A DNA stretch of 64,000 nucleotides from Nageia nagi (Eukaryota > Pinophyta). Below, piece after piece: positions 1 to 13,770 of this stretch; positions within the stretch are counted from its first letter, which is position 1, and each line of letters opens with the position of its first letter. The stretch spans positions 79,360,001 to 79,424,000 of the forward strand of contig JBITNC010000001.1 of the NCBI GenBank assembly GCA_050084985.1. The letters are read 5' to 3'. Position numbers and translations under genes: made by a program. The notes under the pieces were generated by a model. The model saw only the letters and a program-made list of their open reading frames with translations, did no database searches and had not been told where the DNA came from.

Positions 1-2666
1 TAAAATAAAAGATAGCTATTTCAAAATTCATGTATCTTTTCTATACAGAAAATGAAATTTTACAAATATACAACATATGAAAAATAAAATACATTATTAT
101 CAAATTCAATTGGTAATTGTTGGTCAAGATGATGTAACCTAAGGGTTTGGTATGGAAAATTCTCCATTAGCTAGTAATAACAAGGTTCTTGAATGAGCAG
201 AAGGTGGTGGGACAATGTGCTTGTGGGATTTTTTGCTTAATCTCTAGATTATAGGCTAACTCCTATATATGAAAAAGGTCAAAAATAATAGGAAAGAGAT
301 AAAAACCTACAATATCGAACAAGAAAATGCAAATAACATAAAAACAAACTAAACCAATCAACTCAGGCATTACTACATAGGAAATAATCCATAACCAAGA
401 CTAAGGATAGGTCAACTACCTCACTCTTGGGGTCTTGCAATTGCAATACACAACCACAACTTCAAACAAAGTTTATACATAACAATAATAAAATAAGATA
501 ACAACCACAAAATGCAAAGGGAAAAATACTACAATATTATATTATCATATATGAAAATAGTTCTTGTAATAGGAAACTTTGCTAAAATGTTTGACCTTTT
601 GGACTTCTAACAGTCCACTGTTTATAATGTTCTATATACAGTGGGTGGTTTTCCACCATTAATAACTTTAACTACTTCTTTGACTATGAATAGGATAAAC
701 CTAAATAATTACAATATATATAAGAGAATCTACAATTGTAACTAATTATATAACATGGTCCTGATGCAGCATCGATTCTTGGAATTTGCAAACCTTCAAT
801 TTGTACCCATATAGCCATATTCCATCACCTTTATCTTTGATCATGGTCCATATGGAAATGTTTTTGAATTTATGAGGTATGGTATGCCATCTTTGTAAGT
901 ACAATCAAGTTGTCTCAATAGTTAATGACCACTTAATTCTCTACAACCATTAAGTACTTCTATCTGTAGTCCCAATTTCAAATACTGTAAGGGTGAAGGA
1001 AGATGTAACCATTCAAAATTGAGAGTGAAATACTATTGCCACATAGAAATGAGTTGCAGTCAACATGTTAACAAAATCCCAAGGGTCATACACTCTTGAT
1101 TAAGTGGACCTAGGTGTTCACATCATCTTACAATCTTTATTTATTATTGGTGGGTCTTGTTATGCCTTGGCAGGTATTATTGAAACTTTAGACTGCTTAT
1201 GGACTCACTACCTACCAATTTACTCTAAAAAATTTTATGTCATCACTCAAAAATGGTAGGGTATATTGAATATAGAGTAATGAACATATCTCACCGTGAA
1301 CCTTGTCAGGACTACTTGCTGATGAAGACTTCTATCATTCGCTAATTTTTGCCAAGGAGCATGACATCATCATTAAAATTTTGTGATTCCTATTTCATTT
1401 GAGTCTTATGATAATGTATCCTAAATTACTTAACCAAAGTTAACACCTATATTCAATAGGGCCCAAAAATAATCCTCGAACTATACTAGACCTAAGCATA
1501 AGCAATCAGATTCGCAATAGGACCTGAACTTTACTTAGACAAATACATAGACTTTATATAATATTTCCCAAAAATAACTTAACCAATTTTTACAATAAGA
1601 GATTCTTCCAGGTATATGTCTTATATATATAACTTGAAAATGACTCATAGGGCTTTGTACAAACAACACCCACCTTATAATAAAATGATGATTTTGAATG
1701 ACTTTACTAAGACCCAAAAATATGAACACAACTCAAAAATATTATAAACAATACTAAACCTTGACTAAGGAAACATATAAGATAAGACTCTTAGGAAAAG
1801 ACTAAGTATATACAAAGTAAACAAAGGATTGAACTTTATACAAGTATTTACAATTGAGAAAGGAAGGGAAATAAGAAATGAGAAATGAGAATCATAGAAG
1901 GGATTTTATTAGGAGAGAAGAATAAATGAATAATGAATATTACCCCTTAGAGTGTAATTATACAAGAATAACAATAATATAATTCATACATTTATTTTTA
2001 AATACAAACTTTGATGAAATATTTCTTGACTGCTTAAAATATGATAATAGAGATGCATACCTCTTTTTCCTTGACTTGTGGTGTTGTATCATCTTTCTTT
2101 GTGACAAACTCAACTTTTACAAAATACTTATGTCATTCAAAACAAAAATTGAAAGAATCTTAAATGAATTTTGATTATTAAATACAAAAACATACAACTT
2201 TTATTGAGATTATTTTTTTTTTAGTAACCACTTCTTCCGCTATATCCACATAAAAATCATTTGTGATCATAGGTAGAAATAATAAATCAATAAAAAATTT
2301 CTTTATTATATATAAAATATTTGATGTTATTTTTTTACAAGATTGATACATAAAATTCATTCTCAAAAAAATAAAATTGCTTTTATGTTTACCTTTAATA
2401 AAATCTTGATATTCTTTAAATTTCAATATTATTTTCACCAATATAGTTAACTTCCATTTCTGCCATTAAGTTCTCTTGCAAAGTACCAACACTTTCAAAT
2501 AAATAAATTGAAATTGGAACTTAAACATCTAGTAATAAATTTAAATTATTGAAGATATTTTAAATCATGGATTAGTAAAATTGTATTCATTTGGTTGCAT
2601 TTGCATACAAATAAATGCAAAGGCAACTTGATAGTTTGCAACCATCTCACTGCAAATGCAACTAAA
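1..2666. other. unassigned AT-rich DNA
   Basis: I see no coding frame, RNA gene or terminal repeat that I can support. Open frames here are short, AT-driven and without recognisable motifs. It may be old transposon or intergenic DNA. Confidence 0.5.
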
Positions 2667-2825
2667 TAATTGCATTTTTAATCAAATGATTGCATTTGTA
2701 ATCAAATGGTTGCATTTGCTACTATGTGGCTATATTTGTAGGTGTGTGGTTGCATTTGTAGCTACGTGGATACATTTGCAGCCATCTAGTTGCATTTGTA
2801 GCATGATGGGTTCAAATGCAACCTA
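2667..2825 (+). repeat. 20-bp minisatellite, about 8 units
   Basis: Seven consecutive 20-bp units start at 2667, 2687, 2707, 2727, 2747, 2767 and 2787, followed by a degenerate eighth to about 2825. The core of each unit is TTGCATTTGTA or a close variant. The period is not a multiple of three and no frame runs through it, so this is non-coding tandem DNA. Related but irregular TTGCATTTG words occur just upstream, from about 2590. Confidence 0.75.
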
Positions 2826-5800
2826 TCGATAAGTGCCTATTATATTTGCAAACTACCATGTGTAAAATTTGAAAAGATTTAATAAAATACCTAGAAGTGT
2901 GCCTCAAAGTTGAAAATATCTTCAAAAATATGATGAACATGTAATGAATATTCTAAGCTGCTCCACAAAAATAAAAGAGTGATCAATGATGCAACTCATG
3001 ATTAACAAATAAAATAGTCAACCACTTAAAACAAAGTCAACTTCTCACATTTTCAAAGTACATTATTTATGAGTACGTAGATAGTCGTAGGAATTGTAGA
3101 AAGGTGTAAGATTTCTGTACTAATTTTTTAAGGAGGATCTTCTTTGGTGTTTAGGGTTTTAAGTGTCTCTTATGGTTGCATTATATATTTTTAGGGATTT
3201 GTTTCATCTTTTAAGGTTTCTACAATTAGTTTAGGGATTTATTTTATCTTTTAGGATTTCTATAGTTAGTTTAAGGATTTATAATTTGAGAGATTCATTT
3301 AAGATTTAAGGTTTTCAGTTTGTCTAGGAATTTTTATAGATTTATTTTATTTTTTAATGTTTATAATATTTTGATGATTTTAATTAATTTTAAAATTTTT
3401 ATTATAAAATTATGGCAAATCTAATCATTTTCTATTTCAAAGAGAAGGTGAATTAAGTTTTAATATTTTAAATAATATTAAATTTTTGGCTAATTGAACT
3501 ATAAAAATGATTTTTTGTGTAAAATTTTGGCTATTTGGAACTGGTTTTGACCTTCAAAATTAACCAAATTCAAATGTTATAAATACTAATATTTGATTAT
3601 AAGCAAAACTTTGTGCCTAAAAAACCCCTAATCACAATAGTGCCAAGCAAATAAACACTCAACCTAAAATGTTGTTATGATCTTATTTAGTGTATGCAAA
3701 GATTAACCACAAATAACCTCTATAATTTTTAAGATTGCAATCTTTTATGACAAGATAGCAATAATGATATGAAAGCAATGGTGTTTATATTGATTTAGCA
3801 TTTTCTTATTCAATTGTCTCTCTATCTTTCTTAATGATGATTGCTTTTATGGTTCTTTTTCCCTCTTATTTAATTTCCCTAAAGATTTATCTAGTCAAGC
3901 ATATTCAGGGTGAAGATCAATCTCTTGGGGTGTGGATATTTTAAAAGAGGGGCTAATCTCAACTTGATGATGAAATCCAAGTGTGGGTGAGACCATGGGG
4001 ATTAATTCCATGTGTCCTGGTAAGAGCCTAGGTTGATGTGTAATTAATGATGCAATGCTAAAAATGAAAATGATATGCAACTATATGATAATACACTATT
4101 GACCCTTCAAGATCATGCAAGCACTCCCACCTAAGATACAATTTATTTTTGATTTATTTTTATTTTTATTTTTTAAAAAAGAAACCTAGGATGCACATAA
4201 TAGATAAAATGTTAATCTAAAGCACAAAAAAAGTGGGATATAGGCCTAGGAGCTCTTGCTCTAAGATCTCATTGCAAAATACCCTTTTTACAAAACTCTA
4301 ATCCTAATTGACCTTTATAGGATCAATTAGAAGTACCAATTGACAAGTTGATCAACTAGTCAGCTAGTTGATCATAACTATACCTAGAAAAATTCATAAA
4401 TATGCTAATGATAACCCTATGATAAGGGTGCAAAACTATGCAAGTAAAGTAGTAGTAGATCACTACCGCCTATTACATACACTGGTCATCTACAAGAAAA
4501 TGAAAAATATAACTTAAAATGCTAAAAATGATAGAAAATTACTAAAATAATAGAGATAGAGCTAATCAACATGTTGAGAATTGATCTACATCCACTAAAT
4601 GAATTGTAGAGGATTGAATGGGTTTGAATAACTGATAGTGGACCAATTAACAAAGTCTGGTGGATCTAATGTAAATCAGTTGGCTTTTGACATTGATTGA
4701 AGGTATGTAAATTTTAGATCTGCTCTTTAGATGACTTATCTTTGAATCCTACAAAAGACAACAATAGATCAAGAATAAAAATGTTGAAGTGAATAGGAGA
4801 GGGAGTAAAACTACAAATAAGAAAATTGAGTTAAGGGTTACATATCTTCTCTTGATTTTGTTATCTCAATGACCAAGGGCTCCCATAATGATTTCCATTT
4901 TGTAGTGCCTTATTTCTACCCTAAATACTCTACCTAAAGATCTAAAGGGTCTACTTTAAGAATAATAATAATTTTTTTTTTGTTACTATGATCTTGTGCC
5001 TTTTGATATCTAACACCCTGCATGCACAAAATGTTAGTGGGTAGCTTCAATTTCCAAGTCCTAAGACCTTAGAGATGATCTAGTAGGGATAAGCCCTAGC
5101 TAAAAGGTAATGTAAGATCCCTCATCCATAATTGAATGGATAATAGAAAATAGCTCCATGCCTAATTTAGTATGATATGATGTGCTATTCTAGAATGCCT
5201 ACCTTTTGGTTGATTTTTTGGTGCATTGTAATGATTTAAGCTAAAATGATGATGCTTGTTATAGATATATGATAATACACTCATGCATATTATGGATATG
5301 TTATGAAATTATTATTGATCTATGCTAATACTAATGATAAATTCTCAAATGCTAAAAGTATTTATAAAACCTAAATGCTCAAAAACCTTAGCATGAGTTT
5401 AGCCTACATGAAGCTACATGAAAATAGTAAATTGAAATATAAGATAAAATAAGGATCATGTTATCTTTACAGCTCTAAATGCCTCCATGAACCTACAAAA
5501 ACCAAAAAAAATCCTACTATAACTATGTTGAAATGGTGAAAGATCTCTCATAGATTCATAGTTGTTGCCTTAGGATCTAAAGGATAGGACATGGAATGCT
5601 ATATGGATTATGATTTGCAAGTTTGTCTCAAGGTTATGGTGATATAAAGGTTCATTTAGGATATGATTTCTAAATTCAAAAATGGATCTAACCCCGTAAA
5701 ATGAAATACTTTTGGATTTAAAAATTGACTTAAACCTAACTGATTGGTCGACTAATTGACCAACATGTTGATTAGGGTTGAGATACTGATCAATATGTCA

Positions 5801-5890
5801 ACTTACTGACCAACAAGCTAATTGGTAGGATGGCTTATTTGACTAGTTTGACTAATTTTGATAAGGTTTGATTGATATTTTATCAAGTAT
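2826..5890. other. unassigned AT-rich DNA
   Basis: No gene is recognisable. The stretch holds a perfect short hairpin (4349-4374). Around 5735-5855 there is a run of TTGACC/GGTCAA-like words spaced a few bases apart. I cannot assign either to an element. Confidence 0.45.
4349..4374. repeat. 11-bp perfect inverted repeat, 4-nt loop
   Basis: TGATCAACTAG (4349-4359) is followed by a 4-base loop and its exact reverse complement (4364-4374). No run of T follows, so it does not look like a terminator. Function unknown. Confidence 0.6.
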
Positions 5891-6941
5891 TTAACAAGGT
5901 TCTCCAATGTTGCAATTTGCTAGGACATGGTACTTAAGAAATGCAATTTTGAGGTGCCTACAAGAAGTATTAGTATGGGAATAAGTAGATGGTACCTCAT
6001 TTATTTTAGCATTTATAATGTTAGGGGTATCTCTTTTTCTTCCTCTTGTAGCAACATTACATTTATTTTCTTCCTTCACTTCACCATGAATGAACATATT
6101 CACCATGTTGATTGATTGATTTACCTCATTTGCATTATATGTGATTATGATTTTTTCAAAAATATATTTCACTTTTCCACTTTATAAGAGTTCATTAAAT
6201 CTCTTCTTCATACCATAATAGTATGTTGTTTGTATAATTGTTTTTCACTTGATGGTATCTGCAATATGTATTAGACCTATGCAAATGTAGTTTTTTATCA
6301 TTCTCTTTAAACTCTTTACCTTTGACTCTTTGAAGCAATCCTCTCTCAATAAAATACCCAAATATTTGTCTTGGGTTGATTTGTAGTTGAATGAATTTCT
6401 ATCAAGCTTTTATTCTTTTGTATTTTTTGATTCTCTTTCTTAGGATATAAATTCTTAGCATTTTCTACAAGAGTACTAGCATTATACTTAAGCATTTTCT
6501 ACAAGAGTACTAGGATATAAATTCTTAGCATTTTCTACAAGAGTACTAGTTCTTTTTAATACTTAATTAATTTAGAAGTCAAATACATAAAATTCTCAAT
6601 TTTAAAAATAACAACATATTTTAATTTGGGTAAAATATTTTCAAGGACAACTTCATAGATATGTTGTTTAGTAAAATTATGTTCAATAGATCTCCACACC
6701 TTTTGATATCTTGCAATAAATTTATCTAACCTTTCATTTGCTCCTTACTACCAAGCTATTAGATATAGAATTCTAGAAGGTTTTTGTATATTGCATTTGA
6801 AATGATTTCTAAATAATCATTTAGCTAGGTGTAATAGGTGATTGATTTGGATTCCAAGTTGTGAAACCATTTCTTAGCCTCATTGGTGATCCGTAAACCC
6901 TTTTTTATGATTTCAATTTTGGATCTTTGCACTTTGTCCAT
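5891..6941 (-). pseudogene. gag-like retrotransposon remnant
   Basis: On the minus strand a frame starts at an ATG (6941-6939) and reads a charged, helical N-terminal region. It contains AKKWFHNLESKSITYY, which resembles the 'W..L...SI..Y..L...F' core of plant retrotransposon gag proteins. The frame is broken by several stops within about 130 codons. A 93-codon open stretch remains at 5891-6172. No zinc knuckle, protease or RT follows, so the element is truncated or displaced. The assignment rests on one motif and could be wrong. The three-copy repeat at 6441-6547 lies inside it. Confidence 0.4.
6441..6547 (+). repeat. short direct repeats (70-bp spacing)
   Basis: A unit of about 36 bp beginning TAGGATATAAATTC occurs at 6441-6476 and again at 6511-6546. 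Between them is a third, shorter copy carrying AGCATTTTCTACAAGAG (about 6492-6511). This looks like a local duplication. Confidence 0.7.
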
Positions 6942-7233
6942 TTTAGTGCTTATAGAAATAAAAATGCACACCAAATAAAAAATACACAAAATGATGTACA
7001 CACATAGTTACCTTGGTTCGACCAATGTGGTCTACATCTAGCAAATAGCAATCCATGATTGTAAAGTCCATTTTACAATGTCACTTGTATGATCATTCTT
7101 TCTTCACTCTTTTATTTTTTGAAGTCGAATCACTTGATCATTGTAGGCTCTCTATTAAATCCCTTTCTTGTCTCCACTAAATCTTTTTCTTAAAGATGAA
7201 TCTCTTTACAACGAAAGTCCTTGAGCATATTTC

Positions 7234-7739
7234 TGAAGGAACTAACACTAACAAGATAATTCCTAATCTACCAAGATCAAATGAAAGCTCTCAATTCACA
7301 TCTAACAAAATCACAAGTAAGACAATCTCACAAAGTAACTCAAGATGTAAAGTGGTTCTTCCAACTAGGAGTACATCCACTAACTAAATCTTTACTTCAA
7401 TCACAAATTCAACTCTCTTACAATCCTCCTAATCTCAAGTCCTACACTTTTATCCTATAGCATAACTTTACTCCACAAATTGGTGTATGATCACAAAGAG
7501 GGAGCCTACTATTTATAGGCCAAAATTACTCTTTGGATCACCCTTTTATCCAATGTACAAAAGAATGACATGCACATCCTTTTATCGAAAGGGCATGCGC
7601 ATGCAATGGAGTGTAGGACAAGTTACATTATCATATTCACTTAAATACTTAAGGTATCAAATGATACCCTTAAGTATTAGTGAATTTACATAGAAGATTT
7701 AATACAAAGCTTTACAATAATGCATTATACATTCCAACA
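7234..7739 (-). mobile_element. solo LTR of the Copia-2 family
   Basis: Read on the minus strand this 506-bp stretch begins TGTTGGAATGTATAATGC and ends TTCCTTCA. It aligns over its whole length with the 3' LTR of Copia-2 (22700-23197), including the TATAAATAG box (minus strand, 7517-7509) and the conserved 'CTAGTTGGAAGAACCACTT' block. No PBS or Copia interior follows its inner end, which points to a solo LTR left by LTR-LTR recombination. The 5 bp on each side (ATTTC at 7229-7233, AGTTC at 7740-7744) would be a target duplication with one mismatch, which is weak support. Confidence 0.75.
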
Positions 7740-7744
7740 AGTTC

Positions 7745-10700
7745 CATGTATCTTATCTTGGGATGACATATTTAGAACTACTCTTTATCCTTTTTTCTTT
7801 CCATCATGGGGATTATGTTGTCCACTTATTTCTCCATGGCAATAATCTTGTCCATGTTCTTTTTCTTCTTCTATGCAAGCTTAAAATGCACCTCCAATAT
7901 TACTCTCATGATTTTGTTATTTTGCATGAAGTTTACAATAAAATGGAGTATTCTACATTATTTTAAAACCTACACTAACTCATTCCCCTTAGGAGGAAAT
8001 CCACACTAAAGGACTTAACATTTTTCATACTCCATGTTCCCTTTTATAACATTAAGGGATTACAAATTTGGAGTTTATGGTTACATGGTGATAAGATAAT
8101 ATTTGTTATTTTTCCTCCTTTACAATATGCTATCTCATTCTCAAAATAATAATCTCTCTCATTTGTATTCTTGTAACACTATTTTGGCCTTATATGCTTA
8201 TATTCTTCATCTTTTTAGATTTCGCAAAATTGTGAAAATTGGTTCTGGTGCCATTTTGGCATGAGCACAACTTCATGAACATAATTCCAAATATCATGAA
8301 ATTTGATCCAAGTATTTTTGGATATATGTATCTTAACTAGTCCAAATTTCAAACTTTAAATTCTTATTGTTAGCTCCAAGCATCATCATCAAGTTGGCCT
8401 CTAATGTAAATTTGCACCTGGCAGCTGTTATAATTTTGACAAGTCATGAATGCAGAATGATAATTTACCATTTTGTGAGCGATATAACATTCAAGTATTT
8501 AATCCAAATACCTTCATATTTTAACCACATGTTAACCATAATACTAGGTACCAATTCAAATTTCAAGCTATGAATCCACTTGAGAAGCTTTTGGTGAATC
8601 CATCAACAGAGCCTTCCATGCATATTTTAGATTTTTTATATTTAACACCAAATTTTGAATAGCCATAACTTACAAACCATAACTCCATTTTATTTTTTAT
8701 TTAAAGCATTGGAATCATGGAATATAGCTGTTTAATATGGAAGAGAATAATTAACAAAATTATAAACTTGAAAAATTATTTTTTTTAAGACTCTAAAATC
8801 CATTTTGGATCAATTGGTCATGCTTAGTGGGAAATATTTAGTTTTTTGGTTGTCATTCATTCCACATTTGATATCCATGCTATACTCAAATCCTTGGATA
8901 TGGGGATTTGTATTATTCTCTCCATCAAACTTTTATTCTATTATGGTTAGTTCCTAAGTACTTTATCAAATAAAAAAAATCTTGCTTCAAGGTAGGAAGT
9001 TTCAACAATTTCAAGAGTTAATGTTGCTTGCTTCAAGATAGGAGTTTTGAGATGGCACATAATTTATTATCTCTTATAAGGTATATTTCATATCCTTCAC
9101 CTCTTAACCTTCATTGGCATTATCATTTTGTATTTCAATTCCTTGAGTGAGTACATAGGATACCTACATCCCTTTTAAGAAAGATCATTTTCTCTTAGAC
9201 CTTAAGGTTTCAAGGAGGCTTTCCATATAGTGCATATTGTACATAAGGTATTTAAAGGGAGTTTGATTTGAATTTTGCTTGATTTAAATTTTGCAAGTAC
9301 AAAGTTGACAAGAAGCCAATATTACAAGTAAAAAAAAAAACTTGATTATGAACCATAATCCAACTAGATCTAAGTAGGTTTTGGATGCCTCTATCTCTCA
9401 TCTGTTTTGATATATTTTAATTTGAGAATCACCTACAAAATATAAACATAAATATTTAATATTTTTATAACTTATAGTTGTTAATAATTCTAAAATAATA
9501 ACAAAATAAGTTCACACTGTATTATGAGATTTCATTGGCATGCTATTTAAATCTTTTTCTTTATTTAAATGCCCAACATGGCCATGAAGTTCAACCATTT
9601 ATGCATAGCATTTCATTATGGGTGTAATGCGATAAAATTTTATTATTCTTGATCTATGTAGGATTTATTTATTAATATGTTTATTAGTATCATGTCATCG
9701 GTATTTACAATTGAATACAAAGATGATGAAGAACACAACAGTAAGATATATAAGTACCTTTTTTGATGTTTTCATTGCATACTTTTGTGTTTATACTAAA
9801 TTTTAATCTATAAAATAGATATTATTATATTATAAATGATTTAAATATCATAGAACATAAAATGAAAAATCATATTTATTCCATTCATGTTTATTTATAT
9901 AGTATTATTTACAATTAAGTTTTTTTGAAGTTTCAAAAACTCTAGAGTCCATACAATTCAAATGGCCATAGTCAAGATTGATCAACTCTTGTTTATCATT
10001 GAATACATGAAATTCAATTCTCAAATATAAAAACACCAAAATTTCTTAATCATATAGAAATTTTAAATATAATATCCAACATGGCCCTTCTATAATGGAT
10101 CCAAATTCATAAATAGTTCCCAACTTGATAGGTTAACACATTTTTAATGTAAGTTTATATCAATAGCTTGAGTGATATAACATTAAAAATTATTTTGATT
10201 TTATCTTAGCAAAATTTGAATTTTTTGCAATCTAACAATAGGTTGGGATGAATTCCCAAAGAGATTATACTTATATCCTTATTTACCTATAATACAACTA
10301 CATGGTCATGGTACTTAAAGACTTTGCTAAAATAAATTAATTACTAGAAAAAAGATCCATTCCATTTTTATTATAAATATCCTTTAGTCAATCATCACTA
10401 ATCACCACATGAATATTTTCCATACTTGAAGAAATGAAAAAGTTTTTATTGGCATGTTATTTATAGAGTCTTTTGTTCCATCTAGACAACCAACATAACC
10501 AAGAAGATCAACCATATATTTTAAGTATTGATAACAATATTTCACTAGACCAACATGGCTACATGTAGCTAATAAACTAATAAATGTAATAATAATCTAG
10601 ATTAATTCCTAGATATTTTATTTTTCAAATAGTTTAATGACTTCCTTGCTACAACCATTCCTTGCATATCATGCAATCATTTTAAACCATAAAATTATTT

Positions 10701-11939
10701 ATTTTGATCATCATACATCTTGTTAAACAAAATCTTTTTCTTCTTATGCTCCCATATTTTGAATATATATCTATTGGGGTCATTATCAAAATGGTTGTTG
10801 ATACTAAAATTAACTAGGCCTAACTTTAATTAATGTAAATAATATCAAACATACATTATATCATAAATAATAGCAATATTGGAATGATCGCTAGCAATTG
10901 TAGATAGGAAATAATTCGCAATGCAATAAACATGATAATATTTCTCTACATCTCAAATACTGGAGTATACATTTGAAATATACTAGTTATTGTAATAATA
11001 AATAATGTACCTTATTAGATTTGATAATGCAAATCACAATAAACTCTTTCACACAATCGCTATGAATATAATCATCACATGAATGATGTTGATGACCCTA
11101 GAGTTAGCATGTCACCAATGAAGTAAAACATTAAGAACTAGATGCGTAAATATAAATATGAAAAATGCAACGAAGGGATAATAACAGATCTATGGATAGA
11201 TGGTTTTATAAAATACCGTTGTTGTTTGGATATATGATGTGAATGAATTCTCCTATCTAGTTGATGATGATTTGCTCATATATGAATATTTTCTCTTTGA
11301 TATTATTTTATAAGCATGTCTGGATCTTCTCTTTGTCTTGGGCATTTGATACCACTTACATTGTTTGGTGGTCCTTTTATATTAATTACATTTCCTTGGA
11401 TGTATTTCAACCTCTTTTTACAATAAATATCCTTTGATGCAATAAAAATTAATTATTAATAAATGAGAATTCATTTTTAAGCATCTACATTTTAACCTTC
11501 TTTGGAGGTGTAATGAAATACATGAAGTTAAATATCCAAAGAAGAAAAGTAGAAGAAAATTGTGAGCACTTTGAACTCTTTATTCAACAACATGATATTC
11601 TGATGTAGGCCCTTTCACTGGCCCCTTTTGGTTTGGTTTCCCTAAGGAAACTCCTTTGTTGGTGCAGCAAAGAAAAAATATAATTTCACTTTTCCCCTTA
11701 TGATGCTCAATAATGGAATCAACTACTCCATCTTTTGAGTCTAACATTTTTATGTCCATGTCTTGATATAGAGGAGGTTTCTTTGAATCTTGTAAATTTT
11801 GTTGAGGTATAATGAATGGCACAAGTGACGTCTTATCAGTGCTTTAAATGGCATGGACACTTTGCATAGCTGATTTGTTTTTACCTATAGAATAAAATAA
11901 GATTAGAAAATACCTTATGAAATAAGATTACATTAGAAA
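7745..11939. other. unassigned DNA, possibly 3' part of Gypsy-A
   Basis: No recognisable domain. On the minus strand this lies downstream of the Gypsy-A pol end, so its 3' untranslated region and 3' LTR may be here, but I could not pair any LTR. A minus-strand frame of 80 codons (11580-11822) resembles nothing I know and may be chance. Confidence 0.35.
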
Positions 11940-12321
11940 TATAACAAAGTTTTGGATAGATACTAAAATGTATTATCCATTAGGTATGAGCCAATGTCAA
12001 CATTTTCACTCACAATTGCATCACCAATTTATATTTGAGTGAGTGAACTCTCACTAGTCGTATTGTTGGCCATCGATGATCAGGCATTTTATATCCTTGA
12101 TTCAAAGATATTATGATTTTATGACTATAAGCATAACCATATTTGGATACATAGTAACGTACATCATACAGTAGGTATGGGATAATATCAACATCCTTAC
12201 TTATGGGTGCATCATTGGTTTACAGTTAAGTGAGTGAACTCTCATTAGTCGTATTGTTAACAATCAATGATTAGACATTTTATGTCCCTAATCTAAAGAC
12301 ATTATGCTTGCTATTTTTATA
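11940..12321. repeat. two-copy direct repeat, period 191 bp
   Basis: The two halves (about 11940-12130 and 12131-12321) align at a constant offset of 191 bp. Shared anchors are TAGGTATG (11981 and 12172), GAGTGAACTCTCA (12041 and 12232) and GTCGTATTGTT. The copies are diverged but collinear. The repeat lies just downstream of the Gypsy-A pol stop on the minus strand and may belong to its 3' region. Confidence 0.75.
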
Positions 12322-12489
12322 TTTTTGTATTGCTAAATAAAATTTATGGATTAAGTGAAATGCAAGCAAAAAATATGGCACTGACATCATTTTAAAATGA
12401 AATATAGAACTTGAAATTAAAACAACATGTAATGTACACTTACCTCAATTATATGCATTGTTAATTTTTGAGACACGAACTTGTACACT

Positions 12490-13765
12490 TCATGCATAGA
12501 AGTGTTTAAGATGGTGGCATTGAAGGTTTTTTTGTTCTTATTTGTTATCCATGGAAGATAATTTTTATGCACCTAATCTTGTAGCTTCTACTATAATAAA
12601 ACGTTCCAACCCATTTGGTTCAAATTTTCCTTTTACCTCATCATTTGATATAGTCTTATTTATGTTCTCTTTTAGCACGAAGTCTCCCACTTGGAACATT
12701 TTTATCTTTATATTCTTACTAAAAGCTCTTTTTAACCTTGCATGATATGCTTTTTGATGTTTTATAGCATGGATCCATTTTACATCAAGAGCTTCTAACT
12801 TTCATAGCCTTGCTTTTCTAGCATTTTCATCTTGTATATCTCCATGTATTGATATTCTTAAAGATGGGATTTCAAGTTCTAATGGCATAATAGGCTCATC
12901 ACCATAAACTAATGAGAATGGAGTTTCCCCTATTGTAGTTCTCACACTTGTTTTGTATGCCCCTAATGCATAGCTTGGAAATTGTTCACGCCAATCTCTT
13001 TTGTATCTATCCCATGTTTTTAATAGTATGCTCTTTATTGTATTATTAGATACTTCTGATTATCTATTTCCTTGTGGGTAGTAAATTGAAGAAATTTTTT
13101 AGTTGATTTGAAGCTTTTTATAGAAAGCTTTCATATCCTTGCCTTAGACATTTGGCCCATTATCCATGATCAACTATTATGGGATAGCAAACCTTGTGAT
13201 GATGTTCTCAATCAAAAACTTTATGATATTTTCTTATGTAACTAATTTCATTAGAGTTACCTCTACCCATTTGGTCACATATTCAGTTGCTATAATGATG
13301 AACTTATATCCTTCTCTAGAGTATGGATTTATCAAATTGATTATGTCAATGCCCCAAATTATAAAAGGCCATGGTGACACAATTGAGTTGAGCTCTTGTT
13401 CTAGCTGTTTCTTAAGATTTGCATGTTTCTAGCATTTTAGACAAGTCTTGATGTGATCCTTGCAATCTTCCTCCATTATTAGCCAATAATACCCTATGTG
13501 CATAAGCTTTATATATAGTGCTTTACATAGAAATGCCCCTCCAATATGCCTTAATATACTTGTTGGAGTGTTATTTCTATTTCATTATGAGTTAGGAATC
13601 TCAATAAAGTTCCATTGAATGATATTATGTACAATATATCACCAATAATGACATACTTAAGAGTTTATCTCTTCAATCTTACCTTATCATTTCTATCAAA
13701 ATATTCTAGAATAATTTGATCTTTTAGATAATTATGAACATCTTCATACCAACTTGTGCAATTCC
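12490..13765 (-). pseudogene. Gypsy-A integrase (Tat type), distal piece
   Basis: Integrase inserts retrotransposon DNA into the genome. Reading from 13765 down, the frame shows the end of the zinc-binding region (CLKCQKHA), then WGIDIIN with the first catalytic Asp, MDNGPN with the second, and YYPQGN followed after a few residues by the catalytic Glu. A long C-terminal region contains SLVYGDEPIMPLELEIPSL and ends near HLKHFYA with a TGA at 12490. This motif set is typical of Tat-type Ty3/Gypsy elements. A few in-frame stops and small shifts make it non-functional. The rest of the element lies beyond Copia-2, at 23203-24760 and 33361-35950. Confidence 0.85.
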
Positions 13766-13770
13766 CTTCT

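Noticed and set aside
3895-4080. 61-codon minus-strand frame
   Set aside because: Short, no domain and no gene context; expected by chance.
11580-11822. 80-codon minus-strand frame downstream of Gypsy-A pol
   Set aside because: Open and on the element's strand, but without a recognisable motif or a conserved copy in this window; not called as a gene.
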